Below, one piece after another: positions 7,875 through 16,869 of a stretch of 64,000 bases of DNA. Every line of letters begins with the position of its first letter. Within the stretch, counting starts at the first letter, position 1. Both the position numbers and the translations under genes were made by a program. This stretch comes from CBDCUQ01 sp965222835 (GTDB lineage Bacteria > Pseudomonadota > Alphaproteobacteria > Rhizobiales > Hyphomicrobiaceae). Where the stretch lies: positions 1,488,001 through 1,552,000 of the forward strand of contig CBDCUQ010000004.1 in assembly GCA_965222835.1 (NCBI GenBank). Reading direction: 5' to 3'. The notes beneath the pieces are model-generated. The model saw only the letters and a list, made by a program, of their open reading frames with translations. It was not told where the DNA came from and ran no database searches.

Positions 7875-10784
7875 ATGGCCAAAGACAACAAGAAGAAAAG
7901 CGCTCTGCCAAAAGAAGTGCCGGAGGAGGTTCCCTCCGAGCAGCGCGACGAGCCCCAACTCAAAACGCCTGATGCGTCTCAGCCGGACACGGGAGATAAA
8001 GCCGTGTCAGATAGATCGGCCGAGCCAGCCGAGACCCTGCCGGAGCCGGTTCTACCAGAATTCAAGCCGGGGAAGGAGCTGAAGGCAGGAACACCTCCGC
8101 CCATTCCAAAATTTGGCGATCTGATGCAGGGCGCACCGGCGTCCGAGCCGCCTGCCACTGACGCTTCACCCTCCCGCCGTTCCGCTAGGCGGCGGGCTGC
8201 CGGTCCTGTCCGTACAAAACTTGCTGCCAATGACGACGCACCATCAATAGGCGGTCTGATCTATGCGCTTGATCAGAAGCCCGCGCCCACGCCATTTCGC
8301 TACGCCGCCATAGTCAGTATCTGCTGGGCAATCTTTGGCGCGATCTTCACCTGGACGTACTTTTCTTCGGGGATATCGGAAGGCACCAGTTTTGGCGCAC
8401 TCTTTGCCAAACCCGACACGTTCCTCACGTTCGCTGCTTTGCTCGTTCCCATCGCCATCGTCTACTTCCTTGCGCTTCTGGCCTGGCGCTCAGAGGAATT
8501 GCGATTGCGGTCCTCAACGATGACGGAAGTCGCCGTGCGCCTTGCCGAGCCGGACCGCATGGCCGAGCAATCGGTGGCTTCGCTTGGACAGGCGGTCCGG
8601 CGGCAGGTTTCTTTCATGAACGATGCTGTCTCAAGAGCGCTTGGCCGTGCCGGTGAGCTAGAGGCTCTGGTTCATAACGAGGTCTCGGCGCTCGAGCGGT
8701 CCTACGAAGAAAACGAGCGCAAGATTCGCGGTCTCATTGGCGAGCTCTCCGGCGAACGCGATGCTCTTCTCAACACCAGCCGCAATGTAACCGATACGCT
8801 CAAGACGCTCGGCACTGACATTCCCGGCCTCATCGAGAAGCTCTCGCAGCAGCAGATCAAGCTGGCGCAGATCATTCAAGGTGCAGGTGAGAACCTCAAT
8901 AGTTTGGAATCGGCGGTTGGGCAAAGCGCAACACATCTGGAGAGCACGCTCGGCACGCGCACGGACCAGCTCCAGAACGTGTTAGAGAATTATACGACCG
9001 CGATCGGATCAGCGATTGGGAGCCGTACCGAGCAGATCCAGGGCGTGCTCGAGGACTATACGGCAGCGTTGGCCGATGCTCTGCACAGCCGTAGCGAGCA
9101 CTTCCAATCGGTCTTTGACCAGTATGGGCAGGCAATGGATGCTTCGCTGACGAACCGCGCGGAGACGCTCGATTCGCAGCTCGTGGAACGCACGCGTGCC
9201 CTTGACCAGGCGTTTTCCGACCGCCTGCGTCAATTCGACGAATCTATCAAGATGTCGACGATGGCCATCGACAATGCGGTGAGCGAGCGGGCTGAGGCAC
9301 TCACGTCAGCGCTGGAAACGCACGCTGTCACCTTCAAGGAGACCATCGGACGCCAGTCTAATGATCTCGATGAGGCACTTGAGCACGGTATCAACGCGGT
9401 GCGCCGCTCAAGCGAGAACATCACCCGTCAGTCGATCAAGGCGATCGAGGGGCTCGCCGGCCAGTCAGAGATGCTGCGAAATGTCTCTGAGAACCTGCTC
9501 GGGCAGATCAACTCAGTGACGAACCGCTTCGAGAACCAAAATCAATCCATCCTAAAGGCTGCAAATGCGTTGGAGAGCGCCAACTACAAAATCGACAATA
9601 CACTTCAAAACCGGCACGACGAACTCGCGCAGACACTTGACCGGCTTTCGGGCAAAGCCGATGAGTTTGGGCAATTCATGTCGGGCTACTCGACGTCGAT
9701 CGAGGGATCGCTGACCGACGCTGAGCGAAGGGCGACGGCCTTCGCCCAGCAGCTGAAGATGAGCACAGAAGCGACCAAGCAAACGGCGTTCGAAGATCTT
9801 GCAAAGCTCAGGATGGAGGCGGATGCCGAAGGTAAGCGTGCGCTCGATGACCTTAGGATGCGGTTTGCAAATGTTTCCAACGCCGTTACCGAACAACTAG
9901 ATTCGCTCTCCAACCGCTTTGATCAGACGTCCGACGAGGTCCGGAGGCGGACCGAACGAGCTGCGAGTGAAATCGCGACCGAGCAGGCGCGGCTCAGGGC
10001 ACAAATCGAGAGCTTACCGCACGCAACACTTGAAAGCACCAACACCATGCGGCGCGCGCTTCAGGATCAACTGAATGCGCTGGAACAATTGTCGAGCCTC
10101 ACGACCCGGGCAGCGCAGCAGCGTGATGTCCGACACCCGGTTCCGGCACCAAGGCCCAGAGGTTCTTATTCCGGCGGACCCCGCGCTCCGGAGCCACCTG
10201 CACGCCCGCTCAATCGGCTTCCCGGGCCGGCGGCGTCTCCACCGGGTCCGATGCCGCGAACGGGACCAGGCGGAGGACCAGGAGCGCAATACTCTGGGCT
10301 TCCTCCCTCATCACCGGTGCAAACTCCGGCTGGTCCGATGCCGGGTGCTGGTGACATCCGGGAGACTTGGTCGCTTGGAGACCTCCTGGCGCGGGCGTCG
10401 AAGGATGATGACCCCCAAGCCGGTTCGGAGGGGCGGCCGCCCGCAGCGCCGCGATCCTACCAGCTCAATATCGGGGTCATTGCCAGGGCGCTCGATCCGA
10501 CAACGGCTCTGGCGGTCTGGTCGCGTATGAAATCGGGACAGCGTGGCGTCATGGTACGCAGCATCTATTCGCCAGACGGACGCATCGCCTTCGATGAGAT
10601 CAGCCGCCAATACACAACCGATCCTGATCTGCGCCGCACGGTCGACCGCTATATCGCCGATTTCGAACGTATCAAGGCGGAAGCCGATATGAGGGATCCT
10701 TCGGGGCGCACAACGGATAATCATATGACGGCGGACAGCGGACGTGTTTATCTGTTCCTGGCCCACGCGACTGGCCGCTTCTGA
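7875..10784 (+). CDS. Large membrane-anchored coiled-coil repeat protein
   Basis: 969 residues. Residues 1-135 are acidic/proline-rich and probably disordered, then two membrane spans (about 142-163 and 185-207) anchor it. A long helical region (about 210-750) follows, including seven tandem 22-residue repeats at 360-513 and a heptad-rich part. Next comes a Pro/Gly-rich linker (about 755-860) and a small C-terminal domain (from about 865: SYQLNIGVIARALDPTTAL). Similar proteins in Hyphomicrobiales are annotated only as kinesin-like or apolipoprotein-like. No enzymatic motif is seen. A role in envelope organisation or polarity is possible but unproven. The ATG at 7875 (MAKDNKKK) is preferred over a TTG at 7860. 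Confidence 0.82.
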   Translation: MAKDNKKKSALPKEVPEEVPSEQRDEPQLKTPDASQPDTGDKAVSDRSAEPAETLPEPVLPEFKPGKELKAGTPPPIPKFGDLMQGAPASEPPATDASPSRRSARRRAAGPVRTKLAANDDAPSIGGLIYALDQKPAPTPFRYAAIVSICWAIFGAIFTWTYFSSGISEGTSFGALFAKPDTFLTFAALLVPIAIVYFLALLAWRSEELRLRSSTMTEVAVRLAEPDRMAEQSVASLGQAVRRQVSFMNDAVSRALGRAGELEALVHNEVSALERSYEENERKIRGLIGELSGERDALLNTSRNVTDTLKTLGTDIPGLIEKLSQQQIKLAQIIQGAGENLNSLESAVGQSATHLESTLGTRTDQLQNVLENYTTAIGSAIGSRTEQIQGVLEDYTAALADALHSRSEHFQSVFDQYGQAMDASLTNRAETLDSQLVERTRALDQAFSDRLRQFDESIKMSTMAIDNAVSERAEALTSALETHAVTFKETIGRQSNDLDEALEHGINAVRRSSENITRQSIKAIEGLAGQSEMLRNVSENLLGQINSVTNRFENQNQSILKAANALESANYKIDNTLQNRHDELAQTLDRLSGKADEFGQFMSGYSTSIEGSLTDAERRATAFAQQLKMSTEATKQTAFEDLAKLRMEADAEGKRALDDLRMRFANVSNAVTEQLDSLSNRFDQTSDEVRRRTERAASEIATEQARLRAQIESLPHATLESTNTMRRALQDQLNALEQLSSLTTRAAQQRDVRHPVPAPRPRGSYSGGPRAPEPPARPLNRLPGPAASPPGPMPRTGPGGGPGAQYSGLPPSSPVQTPAGPMPGAGDIRETWSLGDLLARASKDDDPQAGSEGRPPAAPRSYQLNIGVIARALDPTTALAVWSRMKSGQRGVMVRSIYSPDGRIAFDEISRQYTTDPDLRRTVDRYIADFERIKAEADMRDPSGRTTDNHMTADSGRVYLFLAHATGRF
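8952..9413 (+). repeat. Seven tandem 66-bp (22-residue) coding repeats
   Basis: Within the coiled-coil gene seven consecutive units of exactly 22 residues can be aligned without gaps. Their starts read GTRTDQL, GSRTEQI, HSRSEHF, TNRAETL, SDRLRQF, SERAEAL and GRQSNDL. Position 3 is Arg in six of seven. The unit resembles 11/22-mer amphipathic helices of the apolipoprotein type (22 = 2 x 11) rather than a plain 7-residue coiled coil. DNA identity between units is modest, so the array is old. Confidence 0.85.
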
Positions 10785-10822
10785 TGTAAGGCGTTCCAGC
10801 CGGGACGGAGTTCTCGCCTGCC

Positions 10823-11794
10823 ATGCCTCGCCTCACGCTCGATGTCGACGTTAGCAGCTGGCCGCTGGCGCAAGCATTCGTCATTTCCCGCGGCGCCAAG
10901 ACCCAAGCCGATGTCGTTGTCGCGCGGCTCACCGACGGCACGCACACGGGGCAAGGGGAATGCGTTCCCTATGCGCGCTACGGCGAAACCGTGGACAGTG
11001 TGGTGGCGACACTGAAGGGTTGCACGGGGCTCACGAGCCGCGAGAATATCCAGCGTCTGGCGCCAGGGGCCGCGCGCAACGCTCTCGATTGTGCTCTATG
11101 GGATCTCGACGCCAAACGGCAGAAAGTGCCTGTCCACACGCTCCTCGGGTTGCCATCCCCGAAGCCGGTTCCGACCTGCTACACCTTAAGCCTCGCGTCT
11201 CCCGAAGACATGGCGGCCGCTGCGCGTTCCGTTCCGCAACTTACGCTTCTCAAGCTCAAGCTTGGCGGAGACGGCGACACCGAACGTATGGAAGCGGTGC
11301 GCCGGGCCCGGCCGGATGCGCGGCTCGTTGCGGATGCGAATGAGGCGTGGACGCCCGAGTTGTTGCCGACGTTTCTCGATGTGGCCGCGCAACATGGTTT
11401 TGAACTCATCGAGCAGCCGCTCCCGGCGGATCAGGACGACGCGCTCGCTTCGGTCTCGCATCCGGTTCCCATTTGCGCGGACGAGAGCGCGCATACGTCC
11501 TGTGATCTCGAAGGCCTGCGGGGGCGGTACGGTGCTGTCAACATCAAGCTCGACAAGGCTGGAGGGCTAACGGAAGCGCTGGCGATGGCCTCCAAGGCGC
11601 GCGCGCTCGGTCTTAAGATCATGGCGGGATCGATGGTCGCGACGTCTCTCGCTGTGGCGCCCGCGCTGCTCATCGCTCAGGTCGCCGATTGGACCGATCT
11701 CGATGGGCCGCTGCTACTCGCCGAGGATCGCCCTCATGGACTGAAGATCTCCAACGGCGTCATAGCGCCCGCATGTTCCGAACTCTGGGGCTAG
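10823..11794 (+). CDS. L-Ala-D/L-Glu (dipeptide) epimerase, enolase superfamily
   Basis: 323-residue enolase-fold enzyme predicted to interconvert L-Ala-D-Glu and L-Ala-L-Glu during murein peptide recycling. Family landmarks appear in order: KLKLGGDGD (KxK base), VADANEAW (first Mg ligand Asp), ELIEQPLP (Glu ligand), ICADES (Asp ligand), NIKLDKAGGL (second catalytic Lys) and MAGSMV near the C-terminus. The capping-domain start is typical. It lies 38 bases after the coiled-coil gene and may share its transcript. Other dipeptide epimerase specificities cannot be excluded by eye. Confidence 0.88.
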   Translation: MPRLTLDVDVSSWPLAQAFVISRGAKTQADVVVARLTDGTHTGQGECVPYARYGETVDSVVATLKGCTGLTSRENIQRLAPGAARNALDCALWDLDAKRQKVPVHTLLGLPSPKPVPTCYTLSLASPEDMAAAARSVPQLTLLKLKLGGDGDTERMEAVRRARPDARLVADANEAWTPELLPTFLDVAAQHGFELIEQPLPADQDDALASVSHPVPICADESAHTSCDLEGLRGRYGAVNIKLDKAGGLTEALAMASKARALGLKIMAGSMVATSLAVAPALLIAQVADWTDLDGPLLLAEDRPHGLKISNGVIAPACSELWG

Positions 11795-11825
11795 AGTCTG
11801 TCTGATTCAAGTCGAACCGCCCACT

Positions 11826-11875
11826 CCCCCTCCCGGCCACCCACTGCGACGATGGATTGGGTGGCCGGGAGGGGG
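11826..11875. repeat. Perfect 18-bp inverted repeat (hairpin)
   Basis: Arms 11826-11843 and 11858-11875 are perfect complements (ccccctcccggccaccca / tgggtggccgggaggggg) around a 14-base loop. It lies 31 bases after the epimerase stop, so it may end that transcript, but no T-run follows on either side, which is unlike a standard terminator. The right arm leads straight into a dispersed repeat shared with 47-76. Confidence 0.8.
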
Positions 11876-11894
11876 ATTGGGCTGGCCAGGCGAT
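11865..11894. repeat. Dispersed repeat copy related to 47-76
   Basis: 30 bases match 47-76 at 26 positions, including an unbroken 'gggctggccaggcgat'. Together with the two copies at the left end, it shows a small intergenic repeat family in this genome. Confidence 0.7.
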
Positions 11895-11976
11895 TCCGGC
11901 TGAGCCGGACATTATCTGGTGCCAGAGGTTCAAGTTTGGACTGATCGGTCAATGCACCGTCTCGAGTGTCAGGTGC

Positions 11977-13179
11977 TCAAGACGCAACCGGTAGCGCCAA
12001 CCGGCGTCCGTCCCAACGCAACGCCAGCAAGACTGCTGCGATGAAACCGACGGCTGCGAAGACAGCCGCTCCGAGATAGGCGCCGCCTGCGTAACTGTCG
12101 TAAAGCGGTCCTGATGCTAGCGTCGCAGCGCCCATAACGACGCCCATGGCCATCGTGGCATAGAGTGCCTGGGCCGTACCTGCCGCCCCTTCCGGTGCCG
12201 CTCGCGCAATGAAGTGGATGGCGCCGAGGTGGACGGCGCCGTAGGTGAGGCCGTGCAGAATTTGCAGCGGCAGCAATATGGCCAGCGAGGGATCAAAGCT
12301 CATGACAATCCATCGCGACAGGGCCGCCGCCCCACCTGCCAAAAGTAAGCGGATGGCACCGACCGTTTCTTCGATGCGTTTTGACCAGGCGAATAGCAAA
12401 ACCTCGGCGAGAACACCGACGGCCCACAAGACACCGACCCAGACGGTAGCAATGCCCTGGCTGCGCCAGTGAACGGCACCGAATGTGTAAAGCGTTGCGT
12501 GTGACGCCTGGAGGGCGCCAGCGGCGACAAGAAACAGAAGGAACACCGGCGACGTCACCAAGATTTTTGCATCGCAGGTCAACAGCCGCGGCCGTGTCTT
12601 GGTGGCCGGCACGTTTGTGTCGGCGTCTTTTGGGAGCTGCCGGGCCATGGCTACCGTGACCACGGTGCCGGCAACAAGGAGCCAGACGCCGGCTCCAGGT
12701 CCGAAGGCGTCCAGAGCAGCGCCGCCGACGAGGCCGACGGCAATAAACGAAAGTGAGCCCCACAGCCGCATGCGGCCATAGTCGAGACCGCCGAAACGCA
12801 CGCCGCGCATGGCGATAGTTTCGGTCAGTGGCATGATTGTCGTCATAAACAGCGCGAACAGAACGGCCACGATCAGAAGCGGCCAGAACCCGTGCATCTG
12901 GCTCAATAGCAAGGCTGCGACAAGCGCACCCGATGCCAAACCGATAACCATACGCCGGTGATTGTTGTGGGCGTCTGCATAGAGTGCTGCGGCAGGTGTC
13001 ACAGCGAGGCGTACGAAGAACGGCGCCGCCGTAATGATGGCTATTTCCGATGCACTAAGCCCTGTCCATTTCAACCAGACGGGCAGGTAAGGCAGGTGGA
13101 TGCCAAGTACCAGGAATTGCGCCGCGTAGAAGAGTGAGAGCCGCAACGCGAACGTCTGGTGTTCCTTTGACTGGTCCAT
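11977..13179 (-). CDS. MFS transporter, 3-phenylpropionate-transporter-like
   Basis: 400-residue inner-membrane protein with about twelve hydrophobic spans and the two-half MFS layout. The N-terminal FYAAQFLVLGIHLPYLPVWLKWTGLSASEIA is characteristic of the MFS_1_like / PPP (HcaT-like) subfamily. The loop DYGRMRLWGSLSFI between spans 4 and 5 is another mark of this group. The substrate is not predictable here: no aromatic catabolism genes are near. The start is ATG 13179; an in-frame GTG at 13236 would add 19 polar residues of no family character. Confidence 0.85.
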   Translation of the reverse strand: MDQSKEHQTFALRLSLFYAAQFLVLGIHLPYLPVWLKWTGLSASEIAIITAAPFFVRLAVTPAAALYADAHNNHRRMVIGLASGALVAALLLSQMHGFWPLLIVAVLFALFMTTIMPLTETIAMRGVRFGGLDYGRMRLWGSLSFIAVGLVGGAALDAFGPGAGVWLLVAGTVVTVAMARQLPKDADTNVPATKTRPRLLTCDAKILVTSPVFLLFLVAAGALQASHATLYTFGAVHWRSQGIATVWVGVLWAVGVLAEVLLFAWSKRIEETVGAIRLLLAGGAAALSRWIVMSFDPSLAILLPLQILHGLTYGAVHLGAIHFIARAAPEGAAGTAQALYATMAMGVVMGAATLASGPLYDSYAGGAYLGAAVFAAVGFIAAVLLALRWDGRRLALPVAS

Positions 13180-13294
13180 AACCCCGGCAGATGACACATT
13201 CTGGCACGCGGCGCCACGGCGATCGTTGATCTGCACACAGCAGTGAATTCAGTCGGCTCCAATGCTCGGCTCAGCCTGATCCGATTCAGCGCTT

Positions 13295-13338
13295 CAAAAA
13301 ATCGGCCGGCCTCTGGAGGACCAGGGACCGGCCGATTT
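13295..13338 (-). terminator. Terminator downstream of the fadL-like gene
   Basis: An 11-bp perfect stem (aaatcggccgg/ccggccgattt) around an 18-base loop. Read on the minus strand it runs into a six-T tract, 42 bases past the fadL-like stop. The plus-strand side also has an AT-rich tail, so it may work in both directions. Confidence 0.85.
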
Positions 13339-13379
13339 ATTTGTTCACCGCGCGCGCGTGCAGCAGGTGCCTCTCCTCA

Positions 13380-14704
13380 TCACCACTTGGTGTTGGCACC
13401 AACCGATATAATGAACGTGTCGGCTTCGACCGTGCCTGTCATATCGATACCTGACAGCGATCGGCGATCAAAGTCGCCATCGTCAAGCCAAATGTAAGTG
13501 CCAGCAACGTCGAACGTCCATGCCTCGTCGTACTTGTAGGTTCCACCGAGCGAGAACCAGACGCGATCGGAATCCGGAATGGAGATGATCCGCTCTGTGG
13601 GGCTTTCAATCGGCGAGAGTTCGTAGGCGATACCGCCGCGAACCGTCACCTTCTGAGAATATTCGTACTCGGCGCCGACGGAAAAGAACCAGCTATCGTG
13701 CCAGTTGGCATCAATCGTCGCGATGGTGTCGCCGGCTGATACGGGTATCGGAGAAAGCGCGGTCACACCGGCCTGCTTTGCCGTGACGGTCAGCTCTTCG
13801 AACCGGCTCCAATTGGTCCACTCCACGGTCCCTGAGACGCTAAGGCCCCCACCGAGCTTCTGGCGCAGACTGAGAGTAACAATGTCTGGAAGCTTTACCT
13901 CAGCTTCAGCGCGTATACTGCCGACGCCCGGGGTGAAGAAGCGGCCTTCGAGCTCGTGAGTCAGCTGCGACCGCCAGCCCAGACCGATGCTGGTCGTGCT
14001 GGAGGGTTGAATCAGGATGCCGGCGGTTCCACCAAACGCAAAGTCGTCACCTTCGAAGGACGTCGAATTGGCACCCGGAAGTCCGTCGCAAACCGGAATG
14101 TGCCGTCCGCGTATTGAATCTGTGCACCACCGCCGATCATCACACCTGGCGCAACCTTAATGCCAATGACCGGGTTACCGTTTAGCGTGAAAAGGCTTGT
14201 TGACCTGGCAAGGATCGAACCCTTGTATTGTGGGTTTTCCGGCTCTGTTGCCAGACCGAACGGGGCATTCATGCCCATGCCGATGTAGACCGTCGGACTA
14301 AGCTGGTAATTGCCATAGCTCGCGGCGACGAGCGCTTCCTTACCGATATCTCCGCTCTTGTTGCCTGCTGCATCTACCGCCGGTTGGAGGACGAAGAAAT
14401 CCGCGAGGGGGTTACCTGAGTTCGCTGTCGCTTGATCAACCGTGACTTCGGCATCGGGAATGATCAGCGAATAGTTGGAGCTGGTGTTCATGCCATCGTG
14501 ATTGGCGATGGCGGCCGGGTTCCAATAGACGGCCGAGAGGCCGTCACCGGCAGCGGCACCCGCAAAGGACATGCCTTGGAAATAAACGGATTGTTCGCGA
14601 ATGGCGAAGCCGCCTGCTATCACGCCAGGCGCCGAAGCACATAGGGACGCAAACCCGACACTCAGAAGCATTCCGTTCCTTAAACGGCGCCGAGTCCGAT
14701 TCAT
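13380..14704 (-). pseudogene. FadL/OmpP1-type outer-membrane transporter, frameshifted
   Basis: Two frames make one FadL-type protein of about 441 residues, an outer-membrane channel for hydrophobic compounds. The 5' part (14704 to about 14077) has a signal peptide, then GGFAIREQSVYFQGMSFAGA and AVYWNPAA, the family hallmark. The 3' part continues from SFEGDDFAFGG to VEWTNW and ends in a barrel-like VGANTKW. The frames join near 14077, where TTCCGGGTGCC reads FRVP; one extra C would restore F-P-G-A-N-S and the full barrel. ATG 14704 has GGAGGA seven bases upstream. Both halves keep FadL character with no other stop, so the lesion is recent or is a sequencing error. A terminator follows. Confidence 0.85.
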
Positions 14705-15162
14705 CTGCTTATCCTCCCCGAGCCCCAACTATGAGGCGATTTATGTCCCTCACCGCCCCTATGCAATAAAAAGGGGCAGCTCAAATCAATTTCAATTCTA
14801 AGGGGCTTGGCTGGCACCGCTCAACAGTCCAAAGGCACGCAGACACTCTCGAACGGACGAATACGAATCGCATGTCACGAAAAGGTCACGCGTCGACGAA
14901 ACAAATCACTGTTCAGTATTCGGAGCATCTTGATCGGAGAAACGTTTGGACTGGCAGCAGACTGCCCAATGCAAAAAACCGGTCCGGATCAGCCGGACCG
15001 GTTTTCTGATGGGTCAAGGCGCGTCCCTGATCGCTTCTTGACCTCCCCCCAAAAACCTGTGGAAAACACAGTTGCAGAGGCTGCTCAGACATTCAAGCGG
15101 TGGGTGCGTGCTGCCTGGGCAATTGCGCCGGATGTGATGCACCAGTGCAACAGCTAACCCCT
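14705..15162. other. Intergenic region between thiD and the fadL-like gene
   Basis: 458 bases with no convincing gene. It holds the thiD terminator (14973-15006) and must include the minus-strand promoter of the fadL-like gene. The AT-rich stretch at 14760-14800 is the likeliest promoter area, but no clear -35/-10 boxes can be named. Confidence 0.5.
14973..15006 (-). terminator. Bidirectional-looking terminator after thiD
   Basis: A 13-bp perfect stem (aaaaccggtccgg/ccggaccggtttt) with a 5-base loop, flanked by A-run on the left and T-run on the right. On the minus strand it ends in six Ts and lies about 160 bases after the thiD stop, closing the pgk-to-thiD gene run. Confidence 0.88.
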
Positions 15163-15999
15163 CTACTTGCCCCATTCCTGCGCTCGAAGCGCAAATAAGT
15201 GGTCCACCGGGCCGGCCCCACGTCCGACGCCCAGCGCTTTTCCGGCGGAGAGGGCGGCCCAAACGAAGGCTTTTGCGCGTGCGACGGCGGTGCTGATTTC
15301 ACGGCCTTTGGCCAGCTCCGCCGTGATGGCCGCGGCCATCGTGCAGCCCGTTCCGTGTGTGTGCGGCGTTTCAATGCGGGGGCGCGCCAGCCGCTGGACA
15401 CCCGTTTGAGAGATCAACAGATCGACGGCCTCGTCTTCCGCGCCATGGCCACCTTTGATGAGAACGGCTTTCGCTCCCAACGCCAGGAGGCGCTCGCCCT
15501 GCTCGGTCATCGCGCCTTCGTCCTCGGCTGGCGGCATGTCGAGCAGCTGTGCAGCCTCGTGCAGGTTTGGCGTGATCAGATCGGTAAGTGGGATCAAGTC
15601 GGTTTTGATCAGGTCAATGGCATCGGGCGCCAGCAGCACGTCACCGCTTGTCGCAACCATCACGGGATCGACAACAAGTGGCGCAAGCTTGTACCGCTTC
15701 AGTCTGCCGGCCACCGCTTCGAGTGTTGGTCTGCCGACCAACATTCCTGTCTTGACAGCGCCGATTGCGAGATCGGATGCAACCGCGTCGAGCTGAGCCT
15801 CAATGAAGCCGGGCGTTACATTTAACACATCGGTGACGCCGCAGGTGTTTTGAGCTGTCAGCGCGGTGATCACGCTCGCGCCGTAAACGCCGAGCGCGGT
15901 GAAGGTCTTGAGATCAGCCTGAATGCCGGCACCACCCGATGGATCGGAACCCGCAATCGTCAGCGCAATCGCCGTTTGCGCGGGGCCGGTTCCGATCAT
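15163..15999 (-). CDS. thiD: Hydroxymethylpyrimidine/phosphomethylpyrimidine kinase
   Basis: 278-residue ribokinase-family enzyme that phosphorylates HMP to HMP-P and HMP-PP for thiamine biosynthesis. Clear motifs: IAGSDPSGGAGIQADLKTF at the N-terminus, VYGASVITALTAQNT, VVDPVMVATSGDVLL, LITPNLHEAAQLL, VLIKGGHG and the C-terminal anion hole/catalytic region THGTGCTMAAAI with the GTGC motif. ATG 15999 lies 4 bases downstream of the ccdA stop, so translation is probably coupled. No TPP riboswitch is seen directly upstream, as expected for an internal operon gene. Confidence 0.96.
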   Translation of the reverse strand: MIGTGPAQTAIALTIAGSDPSGGAGIQADLKTFTALGVYGASVITALTAQNTCGVTDVLNVTPGFIEAQLDAVASDLAIGAVKTGMLVGRPTLEAVAGRLKRYKLAPLVVDPVMVATSGDVLLAPDAIDLIKTDLIPLTDLITPNLHEAAQLLDMPPAEDEGAMTEQGERLLALGAKAVLIKGGHGAEDEAVDLLISQTGVQRLARPRIETPHTHGTGCTMAAAITAELAKGREISTAVARAKAFVWAALSAGKALGVGRGAGPVDHLFALRAQEWGK

Positions 16000-16003
16000 G
16001 GCT

Positions 16004-16801
16004 TCACGGACCTCGCTGCTTCAAAATCTCGCCTTCCAGGCCGGAGGGCGTGACCATTTTCTCGATCTCACCGAGGATAGGCACATTTTCGAGCAGCCAT
16101 AGGCCAAACCAGTTGATGGAACCCGTGAGAAACAGGATGCCGGTTACGACAAGCAGCGCGCCCATGATCTTTTCGACCGTGCCGAGATGCCGTTTGAACC
16201 TCTGCATGAATGAAAGGAATGGGCGAATGGCAACTGCGGCGAGAACAAATGGAACGCCGAGCCCGAGCGAATAGACGGCGAGCAGACGGACGCCTGCCCC
16301 GAGGCTTGCTTGTTCGGCGGCTAGTGCCAGAACGGTTGATAGGACCGGCCCGATGCATGGCGTCCAACCGAACGCAAACGCGAGACCTAGAAGGTAGGCG
16401 CCCAACAGCCCCACGCCGTCGACGTTCGCCTGATAGCGTGCCTCAGTATACAGAAATGGGATCTTCAAGATCCCCAGAAAGTGAAGACCAAATAGGATGA
16501 TCACAACGCCTGCGACCATGCCCAACTCAAACCGCCAGGTCTGGAGAAACTGGCCGAGAACGGATGCACTCGCGCCCAACGCGACGAATACTGTGGTGAA
16601 ACCCAGGACGAAGAAAACTGACGCCAGAACAACGCGGCGCCATACAGCGTGTTCGAGACCGTCTTCAGCGGTCATCTGGTCGATTGTGGTGCCGCCAAGA
16701 TATCCAAGGTAGGGTGGAACGAGCGGCAGCACACAGGGTGACAGGAAGCTCACGAGGCCCGCCAGTCCGACGCCGAGATAGAGATGCATTTCCGGAAACA
16801 T
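16004..16801 (-). CDS. ccdA: Cytochrome c biogenesis protein CcdA
   Basis: 265-residue polytopic membrane protein that carries reducing power from cytoplasmic thioredoxin to the periplasm for heme attachment to apocytochrome c. It has six hydrophobic spans. The two redox cysteines sit in FLSPCVLPLVPPYLGYL (span 1) and FGWTPCIGPVL (span 4), the conserved pair of the family. The short CcdA form without the DsbD flanking domains is typical of alphaproteobacteria. It is followed within 4 bases by thiD, and 68 bases separate it from gph upstream. Confidence 0.95.
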   Translation of the reverse strand: MFPEMHLYLGVGLAGLVSFLSPCVLPLVPPYLGYLGGTTIDQMTAEDGLEHAVWRRVVLASVFFVLGFTTVFVALGASASVLGQFLQTWRFELGMVAGVVIILFGLHFLGILKIPFLYTEARYQANVDGVGLLGAYLLGLAFAFGWTPCIGPVLSTVLALAAEQASLGAGVRLLAVYSLGLGVPFVLAAVAIRPFLSFMQRFKRHLGTVEKIMGALLVVTGILFLTGSINWFGLWLLENVPILGEIEKMVTPSGLEGEILKQRGP

Positions 16802-16869
16802 GGGGGTCCTTCCGATTGCTCCGTCTCTGACCTAAGGCGTGGCCCGGTGCGGTGCAAGCCAAAGCCCGG

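Noticed and set aside
16001..16100. TPP riboswitch for thiD
   Set aside because: thiD is internal to an operon and no TPP-riboswitch fold or conserved core could be made out upstream.
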